A DNA stretch of 5,725 bases, taken from positions 1 to 5,725 of the forward strand of contig DBTO01000067.1 of assembly GCA_002307095.1 (NCBI GenBank), written 5' to 3'. The position numbers were made by a program, and so were the translations under genes. The DNA comes from Sulfurospirillum sp. UBA1314 (GTDB lineage: Bacteria; Campylobacterota; Campylobacteria; Campylobacterales; Sulfurospirillaceae). Under the pieces are notes generated by a model, which saw only the letters and a program-made list of their open reading frames with translations, searched no databases and had not been told where the DNA came from. Shown in pieces: positions 1 through 5,653 of the stretch (position 1 is its first letter; each line of letters begins with the position of its first letter).

Positions 1-281
1 CCAAAATGTATGTGGAGTATGCTCCCTTTACCGATCCAAATGTTGTCCTAAATGCGGGCATCAACTACACAGGCAGTTTTTACGGCGATAATCTCAACAC
101 AGATAGAATGCCCAGTTATACGCTTCTCAATACCGGTGTAAGGTACACGACCAAATTCAATACCTATCCGTTGATTTTAAGGCTAAATGTTAACAATGTC
201 ACCGATAAAGAGTATTGGGTCAATCAGTATTATTTGGGAGATAGACGCAGTATTTACGCTTCGGCGACACTCAAATTTTAG
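1..281 (+). CDS. TonB-dependent outer-membrane receptor, C-terminal end (partial)
   Basis: Only the last 93 or so codons are present; the frame is open to the left edge (an AAA codon at 3-5 precedes the first visible ATG), so the ATG at 6 is internal and not the start. The peptide alternates hydrophobic and polar residues in beta-strand style (LNAGINYTGSFYGDN, then YTLLNTGVRYTT). It contains the LRLNVNNVTDKEYW segment typical of the last barrel strands of siderophore-type TonB-dependent receptors, and ends in YASATLKF with a terminal phenylalanine, the usual BamA-recognised C-terminal signature. Such proteins import ferric siderophores, haem, cobalamin or similar ligands across the outer membrane using TonB-ExbBD energy. 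The ligand cannot be judged because the plug and most of the barrel lie outside the window. The stop codon TAG at 279-281 sits inside the following hairpin. Confidence 0.9.
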   Translation, partial: KMYVEYAPFTDPNVVLNAGINYTGSFYGDNLNTDRMPSYTLLNTGVRYTTKFNTYPLILRLNVNNVTDKEYWVNQYYLGDRRSIYASATLKF

Positions 282-317
282 CGTGTAAAGAGGCGAAAGC
301 CTCTTTACACGCTAAAA
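276..317. terminator. Strong 19-bp hairpin between convergent genes, likely shared terminator
   Basis: Bases 276-294 pair perfectly with 299-317 around a GAAA tetraloop. The GC-rich inner part (GAGGC/GCCTC) is flanked by AAA and TTT, so RNA read from either strand carries a short U-run directly after the core stem. There is no long U-tract outside the hairpin. The stem includes the stop codon of the receptor gene, and the opposing gene ends only five bases beyond it, so it most likely terminates transcription from both sides. Confidence 0.8.
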
Positions 318-321
318 ATGC

Positions 322-561
322 TCAATCCTCGATGATCTCTTTGCCTTTTTTGATCTGCTTTTTCAAGATTTTGATACTATCGTGCATCGCTTCACGTTTG
401 ATCAAATCGGTCTCATTTTTGAGCTCTTGTTTTAAGAGGATGTGTCTGAGTTTGAGTTTTTTGATCAGCTCTTTGATCGCTTTTTTCTTTGTAGTCTCGG
501 TATCTTCAGGGCTTAGCCCAAACAACTCTTTCATTTTTTGGATAAATTTTAAGCCAGTCAT
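322..561 (-). CDS. Small lysine-rich helical protein of unknown function, coupled to the Na/Pi transporter
   Basis: This 79-residue protein is not recognised as a member of a named family. After a short N-terminus ([15 protein letters not shown]) it is rich in Lys, Glu, Leu and Ile with heptad-like spacing (residues about 25-75: KAIKELIKKLKLRHILLKQE and onward), predicting one or two long amphipathic helices or a coiled coil. It has no signal peptide, no membrane span and no cysteine. Its ATG overlaps the TGA of the upstream transporter gene as ATGA (558-561), with a GGAG about six bases before the ATG inside that gene, so translation is probably coupled. The operon position suggests a cytoplasmic accessory of the transporter, perhaps touching its helical PhoU-like tail; this is inference only. 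A + strand open frame over the same bases is best read as its shadow. Confidence 0.8.
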   Translation of the reverse strand: MTGLKFIQKMKELFGLSPEDTETTKKKAIKELIKKLKLRHILLKQELKNETDLIKREAMHDSIKILKKQIKKGKEIIED

Positions 562-2381
562 GAGGTACTCCTTTGGCTTGTTGTATGCGTGAGATCGCTC
601 ACTTCGGTTTCGTTTAAGATCAACGCTTCACTGCTGTTTTCGACATGGGTACTTGAGTGCATGAAAAGGATATGTGCGACTTTGGAAAGCTCCGAAGCAA
701 TCGTGTACGCATAGCTTGTGTCGTTCATAAGTGAGGTCGCCATGGTGTAGGTAATTTTGTTGGTGCGAATGAGATTATCGAGTGATTTGTTCGCGGCGAT
801 GTCGTAATTTTGGGCATCGAGTTGAAGCTTACTTAAGAGCAAAACGGCGACATCTTCTTCGGTTGTGTTGAAGATCATCTGCATGGTTCTCAGGTGTTTG
901 ATGAGGTTTTTGCGAATATGATTGTACTCGCTTTTGATGTATTCGTTGTCTGATTCTAAGTAGCGAAGCATGTTTTTTTGCATGTGTTTCGCCGCTTTAA
1001 ACGCTTCGATAATGCCAATGGTTGCATTTTTAATCGGGATAAATTGGTGGTCGCTAATATCTGAAAACTTCCCCTGTGCGACAATTGCAAAGTTAATAAT
1101 CTTGCCGTAAATCTCTTTGATGCGCCTTTCGTAATAGTCATCCATGTTTACATGTAAGGCTTGATCGCGCCTTTTTAAGATGTCTTCTGCTTCCATCCCT
1201 GAGCCGATGTCTTCTTTGGTGACACTGATGCCTTGCGCGATGATGTCGTAAACATTATTGTAAAGATGTTTCGTCTCTTTTAGCAATGTTGCCTCAGCAG
1301 TGTCTGGAAAATCGAGTGCAACATCGCTGATGTATAAAACATCGTCGATGGCGCCCTCAGCAGTAATTTTAGGTTGAAAGAGGTGGTTGAGTAGGCTCAC
1401 TAAACCATGCACCGCTGGGGCAAATAGCAGCACACAAATGAGATTAAAATAGGTATGATAGAGCGCAAGTTTGAGCGTATAATCGTGCGCAGGTATGGCA
1501 AAAAATGGCGCGGTATAGTCAATAAACGTGATAAATTGTGGCACAAAACAGATGAGTAAAAGACCCGTCAAACTGTTGATGAGAAAGTGTGCTGTTGCGA
1601 GCTTTTTGCCTTCATACCCTGCGCCAAGCGAGCCTAAAATAGCCGTAATCGTGGTACCAATGTTCGCTCCAATCGTCAGCGCGATCGCATTTTCATAGGT
1701 AATTTGCGACGCAGAAAGTGCGGTTAAAATCAAAACAAGTGAGGCATGCGAAGATTGCATCACGATGGTCATACCAGCACCAATGGCAGCAAAAAGAATG
1801 AGTCCCATAAACCCATCGGCCGAGTATTGGGTGAGATCGATCGTGGCTTTAAAAGCGTCAAATCCCTCTTTCATGTAGGCAATGCCCAAAAAGGAGAAGC
1901 CAAGACCAGCAAGGGCATACCCGATGCCTTTGAGACGTTTGCTCTCTTGAAAAATGAAAAGCATGCCAAAGACAAGCATCGGCAAAGCATAGGTCGCGAT
2001 GCTAATTTTGAGTCCAAGCCCTGCAATCAGCCACGCACCCGTAGTCGTACCGATATTTCCGCCTAAAATAATGCCAATGCCTTGCGCGACGCTAATGAGT
2101 CCAGCGCTGATAAAGGAGATGGCGATGACGGCAGCTAAGCCGCTTGATTGCATGATGGTCGTGATGACAGTACCAAAAAGGATGCTTTTGTAGAGATTGT
2201 TGGTGATGTTTTTGAGAAATTTATCGAGCAGGCCGCCCACAAAAAAACGAAATCCCTCTTCCAAACTTTTCATACCAAAGAGAAAAATCGCCACGCCTGC
2301 AGCAATGGAAAGGAAATTTTTACTTTGAAAAAACCCATACGAAAGGGCGAGAATGGCAATGAAAAGAAGCAGACGTTTCAA
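558..2381 (-). CDS. Na/Pi cotransporter family protein with C-terminal PhoU-like domain
   Basis: 607 residues when started at the TTG at 2381. The N-terminal half (about 5-335) is highly hydrophobic with an inverted duplication: each half has the NaPi-II signature QSS (MQSSGLAA at 77-84, MQSSHASL at 208-215) followed by a GNIGTT (108-113) or GANIGTT (238-244) motif. A conserved-looking HTYFN lies at 309-313. Residues from about 360 onward are helical and charged, matching the PhoU-like tail common in bacterial members such as E. coli YjbB. Members couple Na+ to inorganic phosphate movement across the inner membrane; in YjbB-type proteins the direction may be export, and the substrate here is inferred. 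TTG is chosen because AAAGGA lies 7 bases upstream and the protein then begins [13 protein letters not shown], a normal first membrane segment. An in-frame ATG at 2465 would add 28 polar residues, cross the whole divergent promoter region and have no purpose evident here. It is first gene of a two-gene operon. Confidence 0.9.
   Translation of the reverse strand: MKRLLLFIAILALSYGFFQSKNFLSIAAGVAIFLFGMKSLEEGFRFFVGGLLDKFLKNITNNLYKSILFGTVITTIMQSSGLAAVIAISFISAGLISVAQGIGIILGGNIGTTTGAWLIAGLGLKISIATYALPMLVFGMLFIFQESKRLKGIGYALAGLGFSFLGIAYMKEGFDAFKATIDLTQYSADGFMGLILFAAIGAGMTIVMQSSHASLVLILTALSASQITYENAIALTIGANIGTTITAILGSLGAGYEGKKLATAHFLINSLTGLLLICFVPQFITFIDYTAPFFAIPAHDYTLKLALYHTYFNLICVLLFAPAVHGLVSLLNHLFQPKITAEGAIDDVLYISDVALDFPDTAEATLLKETKHLYNNVYDIIAQGISVTKEDIGSGMEAEDILKRRDQALHVNMDDYYERRIKEIYGKIINFAIVAQGKFSDISDHQFIPIKNATIGIIEAFKAAKHMQKNMLRYLESDNEYIKSEYNHIRKNLIKHLRTMQMIFNTTEEDVAVLLLSKLQLDAQNYDIAANKSLDNLIRTNKITYTMATSLMNDTSYAYTIASELSKVAHILFMHSSTHVENSSEALILNETEVSDLTHTTSQRSTS
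1148..1157. repeat. TTACATGTAA palindrome, copy 1 (inside the transporter gene)
   Basis: Exact 10-base copy within the PhoU-like part of the transporter gene, read on the coding strand as TTA CAT GTA AAC (Leu409-His-Val-Asn412). The right flank on the + strand is GG and the left flank is GT, so it does not reach the 14-base form. Confidence 0.7.
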
Positions 2382-2388
2382 AGAGTTT

Positions 2389-2394
2389 TCCTTT
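2389..2394 (-). promoter_or_regulatory. Ribosome binding site that fixes a TTG start
   Basis: On the minus strand AAAGGA is followed by 7 bases and then TTG (2381-2379), the start proposed for the transporter. The site overlaps the left arm of the palindrome at 2391-2404, so anything binding or folding there could affect translation initiation. Confidence 0.7.
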
Positions 2395-2404
2395 ACATGT
2401 AAAG
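2391..2404. repeat. TTACATGTAA palindrome, copy 2, extended to 14 bp, in the divergent promoter region
   Basis: Perfect 14-base palindrome CTTTACATGTAAAG, the longest copy in the window. It lies between the transporter start and the luxS promoter, overlapping the transporter ribosome binding site and 35 bases upstream of the luxS -10 box. This is the copy best placed for a regulatory role. Confidence 0.8.
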
Positions 2405-2421
2405 TGTTTGAAGGACAAATT

Positions 2422-2427
2422 ATTGTA
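2422..2427 (-). promoter_or_regulatory. Candidate -10 box for the Na/Pi transporter operon
   Basis: The minus strand reads TACAAT here, about 40 bases before the TTG start, with no convincing -35, as is common in Campylobacterota sigma-70 promoters. If used, the palindrome at 2391-2404 would lie in the leader of this transcript. Judged by eye only. Confidence 0.4.
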
Positions 2428-2439
2428 CACTTTTTTCGA

Positions 2440-2445
2440 TATAAT
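2440..2445 (+). promoter_or_regulatory. Likely luxS -10 box (TATAAT)
   Basis: A perfect TATAAT preceded by a T-run (TTTTTTCGA) lies 21 bases before the luxS ATG, giving a leader of about 15 bases with the ribosome binding site AAGGA at 2456-2460. No good -35 is seen 16-18 bases upstream, in keeping with Campylobacterota promoters that rely on the -10 and A/T tracts. Confidence 0.65.
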
Positions 2446-2466
2446 TGCCGAAAAAAAGGACTCAAA

Positions 2467-2970
2467 ATGCCATTACTCGATAGTTTTTGTGTAGATCACG
2501 TCAAAATGCCAGCTCCTGCGGTCAGAGTCGCTAAAACGATGAAAACGCCTCATGGCGATGAGATCACTGTGTTTGATCTTCGTTTTTGCAAACCCAATCA
2601 AGCGATATTGCCAGAACGCGGGATTCACACGCTAGAGCATCTGTTTGCAGGCTTTATGCGCAACCATCTCAATGGTAATGGCGTTGAGATTATTGACATC
2701 TCACCGATGGGGTGTCGCACCGGTTTTTACATGAGTTTGATCGGTACGCCTGAGCCTAAACGCGTGGTGGATGCGTGGAAATCATCGATGCAAGACATCT
2801 TACATGTAAAGAGTAAAAACGACATTCCCGAGCTCAATATCTATCAGTGCGGAACCTACAAAATGCACTCGTTAGAGGAAGCGCACGATATTGCCACCAC
2901 TATTTTAGGTACAGAGATTGGTGTGATGAATAACGAAGCGCTGAAACTCGATACGTCAAAAATTTCATAG
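2467..2970 (+). CDS. luxS: S-ribosylhomocysteine lyase LuxS (AI-2 synthase)
   Basis: This cytoplasmic metalloenzyme cleaves S-ribosylhomocysteine to homocysteine and 4,5-dihydroxy-2,3-pentanedione, the precursor of autoinducer-2, in the activated methyl cycle. The 167-residue product has the full family length. The metal ligands are visible: HTLEH gives His54 and His58, with catalytic Glu57 between them, and YQCGTY gives Cys128. The catalytic Cys83 sits in [10 protein letters not shown] (79-88), and the N-terminal substrate region [10 protein letters not shown] is intact. The start at 2467 ([11 protein letters not shown]) is preceded by AAGGA at six bases; longer in-frame extension to 2353 would run back through the promoter and into the divergent gene, so it is rejected. 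The gene stands alone, without pfs/mtn, metE or cysteine genes beside it in this window, and is divergent from the Na/Pi transporter. Confidence 0.97.
   Translation: MPLLDSFCVDHVKMPAPAVRVAKTMKTPHGDEITVFDLRFCKPNQAILPERGIHTLEHLFAGFMRNHLNGNGVEIIDISPMGCRTGFYMSLIGTPEPKRVVDAWKSSMQDILHVKSKNDIPELNIYQCGTYKMHSLEEAHDIATTILGTEIGVMNNEALKLDTSKIS
2800..2809. repeat. TTACATGTAA palindrome, copy 3 (inside luxS)
   Basis: Exact 10-base copy followed by AG, read in frame as TTA CAT GTA AAG (Leu112-His-Val-Lys115 of LuxS), in a surface-type segment before the Cys128 motif. Confidence 0.7.
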
Positions 2971-3016
2971 AGTTCTTTTCGAACTCTTGACACGCTTTTA
3001 AAGCAAAGCTTTAAAA
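2969..3016 (+). terminator. Possible luxS terminator (two adjacent stem-loops)
   Basis: A 7-bp stem with a five-base loop overlaps the luxS stop codon and is followed nine bases later by a 9-bp A/T-rich stem with a three-base loop. No classic U-tract follows either stem, so termination is plausible from position but not proven. Confidence 0.4.
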
Positions 3017-3103
3017 ACTACGTTAACACTGAGTTTTCCTCGGCGGAAAGCCCTCGCATCTTTGATGCTCTGAGTCTCTTTAAACGATCGTTTAAAGAAA
3101 CTC
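2969..3103. repeat. Hairpin-rich intergenic block downstream of luxS
   Basis: This part of the 236-bp gap between luxS and sstT holds no convincing gene but several inverted repeats in a row. AGAGTTC (2969-2975) pairs with GAACTCT (2981-2987), starting in the luxS stop codon. TTTTAAAGC (2996-3004) pairs with GCTTTAAAA (3008-3016) around AAA. GCATC (3056-3060) pairs with GATGC (3064-3068) around TTT. A 22-base perfect palindrome occupies 3077-3098, with outer arms GAGT/ACTC after one mismatch. The first two may end luxS transcription, although no long T-run follows. The rest could be a REP-like dispersed element or part of an RNA. Confidence 0.55.
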
Positions 3104-3138
3104 TACTCATTTTAACGCACTCATAAGAACCTTTTTTA

Positions 3139-3144
3139 TATGAT
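3139..3144 (+). promoter_or_regulatory. Candidate -10 box for sstT
   Basis: TATGAT follows a T-run (CTTTTTTA) 62 bases before the sstT ATG. It matches the Campylobacterota pattern of a T-tract before the -10, but the leader would be long (about 55 bases) and other A/T-rich stretches nearer the gene are possible. Confidence 0.3.
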
Positions 3145-3206
3145 TAGTCTCTTTTTTTAAACAAAAACTTAGAGTACACACAATCTTATGAGTAAGGAAG
3201 GTTTTT

Positions 3207-4415
3207 ATGGAGCGTTTAGTCGCACGGTACAAAGAGGGCAATCTGATTGTTCTCATTCTTTTGGGTATGGTTTTGGGCGTGGTTATCGCACTCATCTCAC
3301 CAACGGCTGCACAAGCTGTTTCAATATTAGGGACACTTTTTGTGGGGGCGCTTAAAGCGGTTGCACCTATTTTGGTTTTAGTTTTGGTTGCAACGGCGAT
3401 TGCTACCAAACCCGTAGGTGTTCAGACGAACATCAAACCCATCGTCAAACTCTATGCCATTGGTACGTTTTTATCGGCACTGATTGCAGTTATTGTGAGT
3501 TTCTCTTTCCCTGTTACGTTGGTGCTTGTCAATCTCAATGAAGCGGGACTAACGCCTCCTCAAAGCATTATCACCGTGATCAAAGGTGTCTTAATGAGCA
3601 TGGTCGATAATCCGATCAATGCGCTTGCCAAAGGCAATTACATTGGTGTTCTCACTTGGGCGATTGCCGCAGGTATTGCACTTCATTACAGCAGTGAACA
3701 AACCAAAATAGTGATGAAAGATGCAAGCGATGCGATGACCAAAATCGTTCAAGCGGTCATTCGCTTAGCGCCGTTTGGTATTTTGGGTATTGTGGCTGAA
3801 ACGTTTAGTGAAACAGGCTTTACGGCACTGTTTGGGTATGGTAAATTGCTGATTATTTTAGTCGGTACAATGCTTTTTGTTGCTTTGGTGCTCAATCCCA
3901 TCATTGTCTACTTTAAAACCAAACGTAATCCGTATCCTCTTGTTTTCACATGCCTGAAAGAGAGTGGTGTGACGGCGTTTTTTACCCGTAGTTCGGCTGC
4001 CAATATTCCGATCAATTTAGCGTTATGTAAAAAATTGGGTCTGCATGAAGATACCTATTCGATCTCCATTCCTTTGGGGGCAACGGCAAATATGGCAGGC
4101 GCTGCGGTGACGATTACGGTCTTAACACTTGCAACGGTTCATACGCTTGGCATCTCCGTGGATATTCCCACAGCACTGTTACTGAGCGTGGTTGCGAGTA
4201 TCGCAGCAGCAGGAGTTTCGGGCGTTGCGGGAGGCTCTTTGCTTTTAATTCCTTTAGCGTGTGGACTTTTTGGCATCACCGATGCGATTGCGATGCAAGT
4301 CGTTGCAGTTGGCTTTTTGATCGGGGTGATTCAAGACTCGACAGAGACAGCACTCAATAGCTCCACCGATGTTGTCTTTACCGCAGCGTGCTCCGACACC
4401 CCCTTAAAGATTTAA
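3207..4415 (+). CDS. sstT: Na+/serine-threonine symporter SstT
   Basis: This inner-membrane carrier of the dicarboxylate/amino acid:cation symporter family takes up L-serine and L-threonine with Na+. The 402-residue product is close to the usual SstT length and resembles the E. coli protein along its whole length: [18 protein letters not shown] (41-58) and [11 protein letters not shown] (143-153) near the N-terminal half, [10 protein letters not shown] (259-268) at the first re-entrant hairpin, [10 protein letters not shown] (291-300), the second hairpin [14 protein letters not shown] (336-349) and [13 protein letters not shown] (376-388), which carries the conserved Asp and Asn ligands. About eight hydrophobic spans are evident. 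The ATG at 3207 has AAGGAAGG at 3194-3201 region; an ATG at 3188 is out of frame. It stands as a single gene, facing yhbP. Serine is a major carbon source in this phylum, often imported by SdaC; this family is a second route. Confidence 0.96.
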   Translation: MERLVARYKEGNLIVLILLGMVLGVVIALISPTAAQAVSILGTLFVGALKAVAPILVLVLVATAIATKPVGVQTNIKPIVKLYAIGTFLSALIAVIVSFSFPVTLVLVNLNEAGLTPPQSIITVIKGVLMSMVDNPINALAKGNYIGVLTWAIAAGIALHYSSEQTKIVMKDASDAMTKIVQAVIRLAPFGILGIVAETFSETGFTALFGYGKLLIILVGTMLFVALVLNPIIVYFKTKRNPYPLVFTCLKESGVTAFFTRSSAANIPINLALCKKLGLHEDTYSISIPLGATANMAGAAVTITVLTLATVHTLGISVDIPTALLLSVVASIAAAGVSGVAGGSLLLIPLACGLFGITDAIAMQVVAVGFLIGVIQDSTETALNSSTDVVFTAACSDTPLKI

Positions 4416-4417
4416 CC

Positions 4418-4429
4418 TTTACATGTAAA
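4418..4429. repeat. TTACATGTAA palindrome, copy 4 (after sstT)
   Basis: Twelve-base perfect palindrome TTTACATGTAAA, two bases past the sstT stop codon and just before the shared terminator structure of the convergent pair. Confidence 0.75.
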
Positions 4430-4431
4430 AC

Positions 4432-4478
4432 GATTTGGCATTAATTGGAGCGGCAAAACTCCAATTTTTTGCCAAATC
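4432..4478 (+). terminator. Nested hairpin terminator of sstT, overlapping the end of the convergent gene
   Basis: AATTGGAG (4443-4450) pairs with CTCCAATT (4459-4466) and is followed by a T-run to 4470, a normal intrinsic terminator for sstT. A second, outer stem GATTTGGCA (4432-4440) pairs with TGCCAAATC (4470-4478) and would enclose it. Most of the structure lies inside the last codons of the opposing gene, encoding its GFGKKLEFCRSN end, so coding and termination signals share the same bases. Confidence 0.75.
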
Positions 4479-4854
4479 CCAGCGTGTTATCTGTAAATTT
4501 AAGATACGTAATCTCAATACTCCATAGATGAGGATTCATCGCGATGGCGTAGGGAAAGCGTTTTAAATAGGCTCTCTTTTCTACCTCAGTGGCTTCTTTA
4601 AAAATGCCCGTAAATTGCACCCCTTGAATTCTTCCTACGATCTTGGTCTCTAGGGCAATGGTTCCTGCGACATGTGCATTTTCAAGGGCTTCACTTCCAT
4701 GTCTGGTATACGCATCGGTGGCGATGACAAACGTGGCAGACTCTTTCATAAACGCATAAAAACAGCTGGCACAGTAGGGGATATTTGCTTTACATGTAGA
4801 GAGTGTGAGCAGGTGGTGTTTGGTTAAAAATGCACAAATTGCAGGCGCTAACAT
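4441..4854 (-). CDS. yhbP: UPF0306 / YhbP-like FMN-binding split-barrel protein
   Basis: The 137-residue product aligns by eye with E. coli YhbP (about 147 residues), a member of the pyridoxamine-5'-phosphate-oxidase-like split-barrel fold of unknown physiological role. Shared landmarks are KHHLLTLST near the start (YhbP has KQHVVTW), TRHG (50-53), VAGTI (62-66), RIQGVQFTG (75-83), KRFP (98-101) and the strongly conserved KFTDNTLGFGKK (119-130). Flavin binding is expected from the fold but not shown by a motif. An N-terminal cysteine group (Cys21, Cys28, Cys31; CKANIPYCASC) is noticeable. The ATG at 4854 has AAAGGA five bases upstream. The gene converges on sstT and is divergent from the rhodanese gene, so it is probably transcribed alone. 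The symbol is given by family resemblance, not proven orthology. Confidence 0.9.
   Translation of the reverse strand: MLAPAICAFLTKHHLLTLSTCKANIPYCASCFYAFMKESATFVIATDAYTRHGSEALENAHVAGTIALETKIVGRIQGVQFTGIFKEATEVEKRAYLKRFPYAIAMNPHLWSIEITYLKFTDNTLGFGKKLEFCRSN
4790..4799. repeat. TTACATGTAG, palindrome copy 5 with one mismatch (inside the YhbP-like gene)
   Basis: The core TACATGTA (4791-4798) is perfect but the last base is G instead of A. It is read on the coding strand as ACA TGT AAA (Thr20-Cys21-Lys22), a different frame from the other two genic copies, so the palindrome is not a by-product of one peptide motif. Confidence 0.55.
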
Positions 4855-4872
4855 GGGAATCCTTTGAAAAAA

Positions 4873-4878
4873 AGTATA
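4873..4878 (-). promoter_or_regulatory. Candidate -10 box for the YhbP-like gene
   Basis: The minus strand reads TATACT here, 19 bases before the ATG at 4854, which would leave a very short leader just containing the ribosome binding site at 4860-4865. No -35 is evident. Confidence 0.45.
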
Positions 4879-4906
4879 ACATATTTTTTTTCGTATGTTT
4901 AAATTT

Positions 4907-4912
4907 TAAAAT
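4907..4912 (+). promoter_or_regulatory. Candidate -10 box for the rhodanese gene
   Basis: TAAAAT lies 35 bases before the ATG at 4948 in a strongly A/T-rich stretch. Transcription from it would start near 4919, so the RNA would begin almost exactly with the small stem-loop at 4918-4936. The box is weakly defined. Confidence 0.35.
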
Positions 4913-4917
4913 GATTA

Positions 4918-4936
4918 AGATAGTTTTATTCTATCT
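4918..4936 (+). promoter_or_regulatory. Small leader stem-loop next to the rhodanese ribosome binding site
   Basis: AGATAG (4918-4923) pairs with CTATCT (4931-4936) around a seven-base loop, and AAGGAG (4937-4942) follows immediately. It may stabilise the 5' end of the RNA or be an operator half-site pair; a six-bp A/T-rich stem could also be chance. Confidence 0.35.
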
Positions 4937-4947
4937 AAGGAGAAGCG

Positions 4948-5637
4948 ATGCGTTTCATACTTTCTTTAGCACTTTTTGTAGGTATTGTGTGGGCTGACAA
5001 TCCAATAACATTGCAGTTCACAGGTGTGAAAACAGCGCAAATAATGAGCGATGGAACGCGCAAAGAGGTTTTCATTGAGCGGCATATCCCTGTTTCGTGT
5101 AACAGCGTTGGGCTGAATCCAGAGGCTGTTTTCAGTGGCAATTTTGCGGGTGCTGATGTTCCTCAAGCTTGTCAAAAAAGCTTTGTAACGACCGTAGGCA
5201 AGATTCAACCGATGCAGATTGCGGAGGGTGTGACCACCGTGGGTGAAATAGAGGTGCTCGATTTTATTCAAAACAGAGCCAATGTAAAGCCTTTGGAGTA
5301 CATTTTGGTGGATGCACGCAAACGGGACTGGTTTGAGCAGATGACCATTCCAAGTAGCGTTAATATTCCCTTTGATGAGGTCGAGTATGACGAGGCAATT
5401 CCCGAAGATTTTGAGCGCGTTGAGAAGCTACTTGGGTTCCATAAAATGGGCTCAGTCTATGATTTTAGCCACGCCAAAACAGCACTGCTTTTTTGCAATG
5501 GTCCTTGGTGTGCACAATCAAGTATTGCGATTGCAAAATTGATAAAAATAGGCTATCCGAAAGAGAAATTGTTGTGGTATCGCGGTGGATTGCAAGATTG
5601 GACCGCTTTGGGGCTGAGTGTTATTCGCCCCAAATAA
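4948..5637 (+). CDS. Exported rhodanese-domain protein with CNGPWC active loop
   Basis: A 229-residue protein with a clear Sec signal peptide (MRFILSLALFVGIVWA, cleavage likely before Asp17), so it should act in the periplasm. Residues 17-95 form an N-terminal region unrecognised here, with two cysteines (Cys51, Cys75) that could form a disulfide. Residues about 98-228 are a single rhodanese domain: YILVDARKRDWF (118-129) matches the family's Asp-x-Arg strand, IPSSVNIPF (134-142) follows, and LLFCNGPWCAQS (180-191) is the active loop with Cys183 in the catalytic position and a second Cys188. WYRGGLQDWTALGL (210-223) is the usual C-terminal motif. Rhodaneses move sulfane sulfur from donors such as thiosulfate or polysulfide to thiol acceptors. 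That would suit a sulfur-respiring organism, but the substrate is inference. The ATG has AAGGAG five bases upstream. It appears to be a single-gene unit, convergent with the next gene. Confidence 0.9.
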   Translation: MRFILSLALFVGIVWADNPITLQFTGVKTAQIMSDGTRKEVFIERHIPVSCNSVGLNPEAVFSGNFAGADVPQACQKSFVTTVGKIQPMQIAEGVTTVGEIEVLDFIQNRANVKPLEYILVDARKRDWFEQMTIPSSVNIPFDEVEYDEAIPEDFERVEKLLGFHKMGSVYDFSHAKTALLFCNGPWCAQSSIAIAKLIKIGYPKEKLLWYRGGLQDWTALGLSVIRPK

Positions 5638-5639
5638 CG

Positions 5640-5651
5640 TTTACATGTAAA
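5640..5651. repeat. TTACATGTAA palindrome, copy 6 (after the rhodanese gene)
   Basis: Twelve-base perfect palindrome TTTACATGTAAA, three bases past the rhodanese stop codon and three before the stop of the convergent partial gene. As in copy 4 it sits in a short space between converging genes; it is too short and lacks a loop to be a normal terminator. Confidence 0.75.
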
Positions 5652-5653
5652 GC

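Noticed and set aside
332..592. + strand 86-residue hydrophobic open frame opposite the small helical protein
   Set aside because: Its Phe/Leu/Ser-rich content is the mirror of the Lys/Glu-rich minus-strand gene, which has the ATGA overlap and a ribosome binding site.
1746..2402. Several + strand open frames opposite the Na/Pi transporter gene
   Set aside because: They are antisense to a clear transporter with QSS motifs, have low-complexity Lys/Arg-rich or hydrophobic content and no recognisable domain; they reflect codon use of the real gene.
2391..2404. FNR/Crp-type or metal-regulator operator for CTTTACATGTAAAG
   Set aside because: The word does not match the TTGAT-N4-ATCAA pattern, and its presence inside several genes argues against a simple operator; no specific regulator can be assigned.
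2353..2466. Extension of luxS upstream to an ATG at 2353
   Set aside because: It would add 38 residues unlike any LuxS N-terminus and run through the promoter and the start of the divergent transporter; the ATG at 2467 has a good ribosome binding site and the standard MPLLDSF beginning.
3107..3409. Minus-strand 100-residue open frame over the sstT start
   Set aside because: It is mostly antisense to sstT, rich in Ala/Thr/Lys as expected of a shadow frame, and has no supporting ribosome binding site or motif.
4935..5271. Minus-strand open frames opposite the rhodanese gene
   Set aside because: Both lie antisense to a gene with a signal peptide and full rhodanese motifs and would block the divergent promoter region.
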